Origin: Pseudarthrobacter sp. L1SW
GTDB lineage: Bacteria; Actinomycetota; Actinomycetes; Actinomycetales; Micrococcaceae
NCBI RefSeq assembly: GCF_020809045.1
Contig: NZ_CP078079.1
Span: 1,736,001-1,800,000 of the forward strand
DNA length: 64,000 nt
Direction of reading: 5' to 3'
Within the stretch, counting starts at the first letter, position 1, and every line of letters begins with the position of its first letter. Both the position numbers and the translations under genes were made by a program. Under the pieces are notes generated by a model, which was not told the origin of the DNA, ran no database searches, and was given only the letters and a program-made list of their open reading frames with translations. Shown in pieces: positions 60,101 to 64,000 of the stretch.

Positions 60101-61448
60101 GATCGTTGCAGCAGTCCGCGCCAAGGAACTTATACGGGATTACGTCACCGCCTCGCTACGCGCTTATCAGAGCTTCGGTGCCCGATTCGCCCTCGTTCAA
60201 GAAAAGGTGATCATCGGAGACGAGATGGGGCTGGGTAAGACAGTCGAAGCCCTTGCCGTTCTCGCCCATCTACGTGCGCGCGGTCAGTCGCATTTTCTCG
60301 TCGTCTGCCCGGCCGCGGTCGTTAGTAACTGGACTCGCGAGACTGCAAAGCACACCAAGTTGAAGGCCTCACGCCTCCACGGCGCGTTATGGGAGCGAAG
60401 CCACGCGGCAAAGGCGTGGGTAAAGAATGGCGGCGTTGCCGTCACCACATATGATCTCCTGCCGTGGATAGAGGAGTACTTGAGTGGAGTCGATCTGGGG
60501 TGCGTCATTCTCGATGAGGCGCACTACATCAAGAATCCCAGGGCAAGGCGCTCGCTCGCCGCGGCGGAGATCATCAATTCCACGAAGTATGCCATCTTGA
60601 TGACTGGCACGCCGTTGGAGAACAGTGTCGCCGAGTTCCGCAATCTGATCAGCTATATCCGCCCTGATCTCGCGGAGGAAGCGCCTGAATTTCTCGCCAA
60701 GGCCTTTCGCAAGCATGTCGCGCCAGCCTACCTACGCCGTAACCAGGAGGATGTTCTCACAGAGCTTCCCGAAGTGGTCGAGATAGATGAGTGGATGGGG
60801 ATGTCGCACTCTGATGAGCTGGTTTACAGCGGAGCGGTCAGGGAAGGCCAGTTCATGTTAATGCGGCGCGCCGCAATGATGTCGGAAGATTCCATGAAGG
60901 TCAGCCGACTGCTAGAGATTGCAGGAGAAGCTGAAGCTAATGGCCGACGCATTATCGTCTTTTCGTACTTCCGAGAAGTCCTGAACCAGGTCGCTCGACT
61001 ACTACCCGGTCAGGTCTTTGGCCCCCTCACAGGGTCCCTCCCTGCGGCAGATCGACAGAAGCTCGTTGACCGCTTCTCGCAGGCCGGGCACGGCGCCGTC
61101 CTCGTTGCGCAAATAACCGCGGGTGGTGTCGGCTTGAACATTCAGTCTGCGTCGGTCGTTGTGATCTGCGAGCCGCAGATCAAACCAACGATGGAGTCAC
61201 AGGCGATCGCGAGAGCTCACCGCATGGGCCAGACCGATACCGTCCAGGTGCACCGTCTGCTTACGGAAGACAGCGTAGACGAGCGCATCCGCGACATTCT
61301 GAAAGACAAGAGGCAGCTCTTTGACGATTTCGCTCGGGACAGTCTTATTGCGAAGCAGGCTCCCGACGCAGTTGACGTATCTGAGGTCGAGCTTGCACGA
61401 ATTGTGGTGGCAGCGGAGCGCGAAAGACTATCTATTGTGGCAGGGTGA
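57153..61448 (+). CDS. Giant SNF2-family helicase with five N-terminal 112-residue repeats
   Basis: The 1431-aa protein starts at the ATG at 57153 after AAGGGGG. Residues 1-570 hold five tandem repeats: His residues of the C-x4-C-x3-H motif fall at 83, 195, 307, 419 and 531, exactly 112 apart (cysteines at 186/191, 298/303, 410/415, 522/527; lost in repeat 1). Each repeat also has H-(L/M)-(P/L)-(L/I)-(T/N)-R about 49 residues earlier. A sixth, looser C-x5-C-x3-H lies at 676-686. A helix-hairpin-helix (LPGLGESSARSIA) is near 831. The SNF2 motor has GDEMGLGKT (about 1023), LDEAHYIKNP (about 1119) and AIARAHRMGQT (about 1350). No match to the repeat family is recognised. Confidence 0.88.
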   Translation: MKRAERQQLSVLIEQVRGWIQTVEEIRHLAAHLPLSGPANLADDDWTLLVRVEEAAESGDPDEADRLTQTTWLTGGKRLRPAHDAAARLVHFRDWYCTLGAPQRLEQLQNELTARGVAERDDLADVLSSLSTTGNKASQMLDEASHLPITRDRALGDDERSAGLALIDLLNEHHDESMKLLDPSWCAAGACARAHASVNILHKAHIIGRKVGTAERISAAATRVSAQLSHERSQLPQIFSDLATWRAAAQQAEFAAEHMPINRAVVLSELESNAIQTLIQTYDTDAGMGSSAVGELGCSSKSCSQTHEATARLAALHTSLSARGTNHPILGVAERLQAERSDEWERLRGALDDLEDWDRSASVVLHCSAHLPLTRTYALTEGELTATATIREILAEHSAEVRQLLDPASCESGYCGGLHRAGSLLNEAYLDLLTSGGGQAVVAASASIQEQMKDQRARLRTDLDDLEEWGMAASLALIDAEHLLLTRTGALSEIERTAAVRIQDLSEAHSPDARRLLDPSSCDADNCQGAHESASLLHQGHADLLASGEGQAVVAACDRVGSLLKEERQKVAVLHQDVLRWPELVRQIHAAREDALANTKAIVQQLIEDSASIKISRPAMRLLPLGESSQVLVSSLSVLRDAALTQKDNEFLTETAALASRVAAVVGDGFNSDWECEAGGRCERAHPVILEAYETANFVEAQLARLTVNLQDMPTDSNQLRDPSLGLKTYLPENYTIAESLPFNLLKGAWDKLPLITNAEKAANEAAIEARAAADKVRAGDVSDALKAMDLEVLRKAAPQRQLRTAPLQDYDLHNVWDVLRFQDVYSLKSLPGLGESSARSIAQASLRLFEAVREETPVRIDVKRKGKATTALLESLARWDGARKCSPTEDEVAVAKGLSRLIKKSSFTPLGVLVIIKGKVHKGRPAVSDVLNDALNRIVPPLGTATIWTDFLSRPADYFGMLTELGFMTEDEKSMHGDLPEEIVAAVRAKELIRDYVTASLRAYQSFGARFALVQEKVIIGDEMGLGKTVEALAVLAHLRARGQSHFLVVCPAAVVSNWTRETAKHTKLKASRLHGALWERSHAAKAWVKNGGVAVTTYDLLPWIEEYLSGVDLGCVILDEAHYIKNPRARRSLAAAEIINSTKYAILMTGTPLENSVAEFRNLISYIRPDLAEEAPEFLAKAFRKHVAPAYLRRNQEDVLTELPEVVEIDEWMGMSHSDELVYSGAVREGQFMLMRRAAMMSEDSMKVSRLLEIAGEAEANGRRIIVFSYFREVLNQVARLLPGQVFGPLTGSLPAADRQKLVDRFSQAGHGAVLVAQITAGGVGLNIQSASVVVICEPQIKPTMESQAIARAHRMGQTDTVQVHRLLTEDSVDERIRDILKDKRQLFDDFARDSLIAKQAPDAVDVSEVELARIVVAAERERLSIVAG

Positions 61449-61928
61449 ACCTTGATGACTGATGTCCCGCACCGAGCCCGCCGCAGCGTCCGTGCCATTG
61501 CCATGGAGCGGGGCGCAGGCCGTAAACCTTGATGAGAGAGATAGGTCGGGACAGCCCAGCGCAGTGCTGAACTTAGAAGGATCCGTCAGCCCTCTGGAAG
61601 ATCTTAGTAGTAATTTCCTGATGTTCCCGCCCCGGTGCCGGCGCGCGACATCGGGAATCACCACATGCCGCCGGGAGCCGTCCGACAACGAGGCATCTGC
61701 TGTGGGCGATTTGCGTACAGGGGGCGCGACAGCCCATGTAGTTGAGCGAAATTATCCCGGAAGTTTCCCTATGCGTAGCAAGGCTCCGGGCAATCTTGAG
61801 AAGGCAGTCTCGTGGCAACCGTTCCCTCTCGTTTAAGGTAAGCAGACACGCAAAAAGGTCAACGTATCTTGAGTCTCATGCGGGCGGTTAGAGTGGCACC
61901 ACATTACGCTGGCGACAGGAGCGACAGG
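61449..61928. other. 480-bp stretch without a confident gene
   Basis: An ORF of 124 codons (61462-61836) is open but has irregular composition, no Shine-Dalgarno and no recognisable motif. It is not called. Confidence 0.5.
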
Positions 61929-62648
61929 ATGCCTAAGTGGAACTTTCCCGTATTGGGATCAAGGGGTGAAGTTGAGACGTCCACTCGCCAGATGCATGTG
62001 GACGTTCTCCTCTCAGAACTTAGAGCCCGCGATGAATTCCTTCAGTCGCAACTGAAGAATGAAGCGTCGAACTTCCTGGCCGTCTTGGGCTCGGTCGGGG
62101 CAGCAGGCACAATATACGCTAGCCAGGCCCTAAAGGCTCAGCCCGTTGGACAAGATATACCTGCCGCTCTGTTACTAGGACTTGCCGTCGCGTTCCTCTG
62201 GTTTCCGATGAATCAGGGTTGGCACATGGCGGAGTTGCGGGCGGCCGAACTCTACATCAATGAGCTGGCCCTTGAGTTGCGGAAGATAGCCGCCGCCCCA
62301 CGAACTTCACAGATGTTGACGTGGCCTCAATTTCGCTTGAAGGAAATCAAGCCTAGGTGGGGGCGATGGTACATATCGCTGGCGATGATTGCGAGAGGAC
62401 TCATCCTCTACGTTCCCACTGTGTCACTAACGTTCTATTGCTTGTGGGGATTAGCGGGCGACGGGACATTCAATCCAGGTGATGCCCTCCAGTCGGTGCT
62501 GCTTGCGACGGTATCCGTCGGCGTCCTAGGTTCCGCTTTAGCCTTGGTGCTGCCTTACTCGGGAAAGCGGTATCGCCATGAACTCGCCGACAAGGCAGCG
62601 ACACTGAGCGCTTCACTCGCCGGAGCGGAAACGCGTCCTGGAAACTAG
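61929..62648 (+). CDS. Putative four-helix membrane protein, unknown function
   Basis: The 239-aa protein starts at the ATG at 61929 after GGAGCGACAGG. A 45-residue helical cytoplasmic start (TRQMHVDVLLSELRARDEFLQ) is followed by four hydrophobic segments, about residues 49-65, 75-92, 150-180 and 187-210. It is the last gene of island 2 and in the same direction as the giant helicase. It could be a membrane effector of that system, but only position suggests this. Confidence 0.7.
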   Translation: MPKWNFPVLGSRGEVETSTRQMHVDVLLSELRARDEFLQSQLKNEASNFLAVLGSVGAAGTIYASQALKAQPVGQDIPAALLLGLAVAFLWFPMNQGWHMAELRAAELYINELALELRKIAAAPRTSQMLTWPQFRLKEIKPRWGRWYISLAMIARGLILYVPTVSLTFYCLWGLAGDGTFNPGDALQSVLLATVSVGVLGSALALVLPYSGKRYRHELADKAATLSASLAGAETRPGN

Positions 62649-62703
62649 TGGCAAGCGGCGGGAGCTACTTGTGCTTGTCCGATCAAGATTAATCAGCAAC
62701 TGG

Positions 62704-62720
62704 TGTTGACACTGTCAACA
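62704..62720. promoter_or_regulatory. 17-bp palindrome at island 2 right end
   Basis: TGTTGACACTGTCAACA is a perfect palindrome around a central C, 93 bp before att copy 3. It is the same type as the sites at 42817 and 50653, with paired changes on both arms. Confidence 0.8.
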
Positions 62721-62813
62721 GATTTGGCGGTGGACTTGGCCGGATATCGGCCGGTCCGGCTCTTATTGCATAGGTTTTCGCGGGTTCCCAGTGTTCTCAA
62801 GGGCCAGAATGTA

Positions 62814-62835
62814 GTTCGAGTCCCACCTCGGGCAC
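62814..62835 (+). repeat. att core copy 3
   Basis: An exact 22-bp copy of the tRNA-Leu 3' end, ending island 2 and starting a third element. Confidence 0.92.
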
Positions 62836-63210
62836 GACAGATTCCCTCGTCAGAGGCTCTTTTGCTTTGACGAGTGTACAAAGCTTGATGCTCGTCGCTC
62901 TGACGGGTTGGTTTGCGGACTTTGGCCTGGCTGCCGTGAAGCCTATGCAGGTGTGTGGGGTGGCGGATTCAAGTCCCTGGCTGATGGGTCTTCCGCCTGC
63001 CGTGACTGGTTCCTGGAGTTCCTCGTTCCGGTTTTGTTGGGTGGGCCCGGCGTGGCCTACACCTATTCATGGGCCGGGGGAGCGGGAACAACATGACTTG
63101 TCCGCACCTGCACTCCTGCGCTGCCGCAGGCCGGCCTGGGGGACCGGTAGAGGGGGTCGCGGGGCGAGTTTGTCCCGTCAAACGGAGTGTGTACAGTGTC
63201 CACACTTATT
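62836..63210 (+). repeat. Conserved left-end block, copy B
   Basis: It matches 42464-42840 along its length, including TTTGGCCTGGCTGCC, AAGTCCCTGGCT and GGGTGGGCCCGG. The final palindrome GTGTGTACAGTGTCCACAC (63187-63205) has one mismatch. No coding sequence is supported. Confidence 0.85.
63187..63205. promoter_or_regulatory. 19-bp near-palindrome at island 3 left end
   Basis: GTGTGTACAGTGTCCACAC lies 351 bp inside att copy 3, almost the same distance as the site in island 1. Confidence 0.75.
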
Positions 63211-63441
63211 TTTCAAGGACGAAGTCATTGAGCTTGCGCCATCCCTCACAGTTCTGATCACTGCACAAGCCGTCCAGCTCATAAACAGCTATGACCCTTA
63301 GTTCGCAGAGCCTTTGATTATTGCGAACCGAGCCAGAAGACCTGCCGGAACTCAGCGTGGTTGTCGTTTTCAGAAGCTGACTGCACAACGAACCGCTTGT
63401 CATTTTCCGAAGTCGCCTGCAGATGGACCTCGGACGCCCCT

Positions 63442-63596
63442 GAACTGTTCTACTCGAACGACCCGAATTCGTCAGAAACAAGCTCGCCGGCACCTACCGC
63501 AGGCAACTCAACGTGCAAGGCGGTGTGACCTGGTGCCCGCAATGGTGGAAGCACGCCGAAGCGATCAGCCGTGGACACCGATTCCTCCACATCTGA
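63442..63596 (+). pseudogene. DUF4913 family relic with frameshift
   Basis: Frame 1 reads ELFYSNDP; one base is missing near 63465, after which EFVRNKLAGTYRRQLNVQGG and VTWCPQWWKHAEAISRGHRF continue to a TGA. The WCPQWWKHAEAISR core is typical of DUF4913, a family common on actinobacterial plasmids and islands. Both ends of the usual protein are missing. Confidence 0.75.
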
Positions 63597-64000
63597 CCTG
63601 ACTCGATAGCTGGATTCACCGAGATACACTGGTCCGCCCACGGTGGGCGATTGCGGCTCTCCGTCCATAGGTGGTGTTCGATCAACCGGTCCTCCAAGCC
63701 GAGGCGCCTCCTGCCCCTCCCATACGCCCCGTCCGAACCGCGCGCTATTAGCCAATGCTCAGAATGAGTTAATCCGGGTTGTCCACGGCGGGAAACTGAG
63801 AGCGTCGGAAAAGCTCGGCTAGCCAACTCGCAAGGAGCAATTGGAAGAGCTCGTCGCGATGCTGCGTCTTCTGGTGAGCCGTCCCCCATCTTTCTGTGCG
63901 GGAGTTCGCGGTATGGGAGCTGTCAAAAACGGGCCACTTAGATCACCGACTTGTTGGCCAAGCGATCGGGCCGCAATCCTTCCGCTACGAGGCGGAGCAG
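63597..64000. other. 400-bp stretch without a supported gene
   Basis: Open frames exist on both strands, but none has coding character or a recognisable motif. Confidence 0.5.

Larger units (their letters stand above)
50786..62813. mobile_element. Genomic island 2 at tRNA-Leu(CAA)
   Basis: It lies between att copies 2 and 3. It holds a truncated gene, an ISL3 remnant, a small divergent pair, two large SNF2 helicases and a membrane protein. No integrase is visible. Confidence 0.78.
62836..64000. mobile_element. Start of a third tRNA-Leu island (continues past window)
   Basis: It begins with att copy 3 and a left-end block like island 1. Only a DUF4913 relic is recognisable in the 1.2 kb available. 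Confidence 0.6.

Noticed and set aside
61462..61836. A 124-codon ORF after the giant helicase
   Set aside because: No Shine-Dalgarno, irregular composition and no motif; treated as non-coding.
53621..62648. DISARM or Zorya
   Set aside because: Only the SNF2 component type matches; no methyltransferase, DrmA/B/C, or ZorA/B motor genes are present.

Overview
The window is GC-rich actinobacterial chromosome, most likely Arthrobacter or Pseudarthrobacter. The indications are the actinobacterial families DUF3000, DUF6421, HGxxPAAW, PdtaR-type ANTAR regulator and a Trp-operon membrane protein; the gene order hisI-trpE-(membrane protein)-(HGxxPAAW)-trpC-trpB-trpA-lgt-gltB-gltD-pyk; frequent GTG and TTG starts; and ATGA or GTGA overlaps between consecutive genes. 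The species is inferred, not proven.

Region 1 (1-13,000) is ordinary core genome. It holds a thiolase cut by the window edge, ribonuclease D with DUF3000, a three-gene operon (DUF6421, SDR, threonine aldolase) behind a perfect 13-bp dyad, msrB, an alpha/beta hydrolase, YbaK, a SufE-sulfurtransferase pair divergent from zapE, and a small Rv0909-type antitoxin-like gene. Region 2 (13,050-14,050) is a tRNA cluster: Gly-Cys-Val-Gly-Val on the minus strand and Val(CAC) on the plus strand.

Region 3 (14,100-41,430) is a long plus-strand anabolic stretch. It carries a PD-(D/E)XK-like protein, def-fmt-rsmB-rpe, an FMN riboswitch followed by ribD-ribE-ribB-ribA-ribH, hisE-hisG-hisF, hisI, the trp genes, lgt, gltB-gltD and pyk. 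Between the riboswitch and ribD lies a 27-codon ORF that overlaps the ribD start and could couple translation. ribB and ribA are separate overlapping genes, and RibA begins with His/Gly tandem repeats. The pdtaR-like regulator follows on the minus strand.

Region 4 (42,381 to the end) is accessory DNA. It starts at tRNA-Leu(CAA). The 22-bp 3' end of that tRNA recurs exactly at 50,764 and 62,814, which divides the region into two complete tandem islands and the start of a third. No tyrosine or large serine integrase is visible. Near-identical 17-19-bp palindromes sit about 353 bp inside left ends and 93 bp inside right ends. Island 1 carries single genes separated by TGTCTCGAA-type dyads (a cassette-like layout), an ECF sigma factor with its membrane partner, a 3.1-kb transposon (resolvase, TniA-like, TniB-like), an inverted relic of a second such transposon, and an RHH/Doc toxin-antitoxin pair. 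Island 2 carries a gene cut by an ISL3 remnant, a small divergent pair, and a large divergent pair of SNF2-type helicases followed by a four-helix membrane protein.

The strongest candidate for an undescribed system is that helicase pair (53,621-62,648). One member is a 1145-aa SNF2/DUF3883 protein whose C-terminal IEVKG-type motif is replaced. The other is a 1431-aa SNF2 protein whose N-terminus consists of five tandem repeats of 112 residues, four of them with an intact C-x4-C-x3-H site. Their place in a tRNA island suggests a genome-defence role, which is inference.
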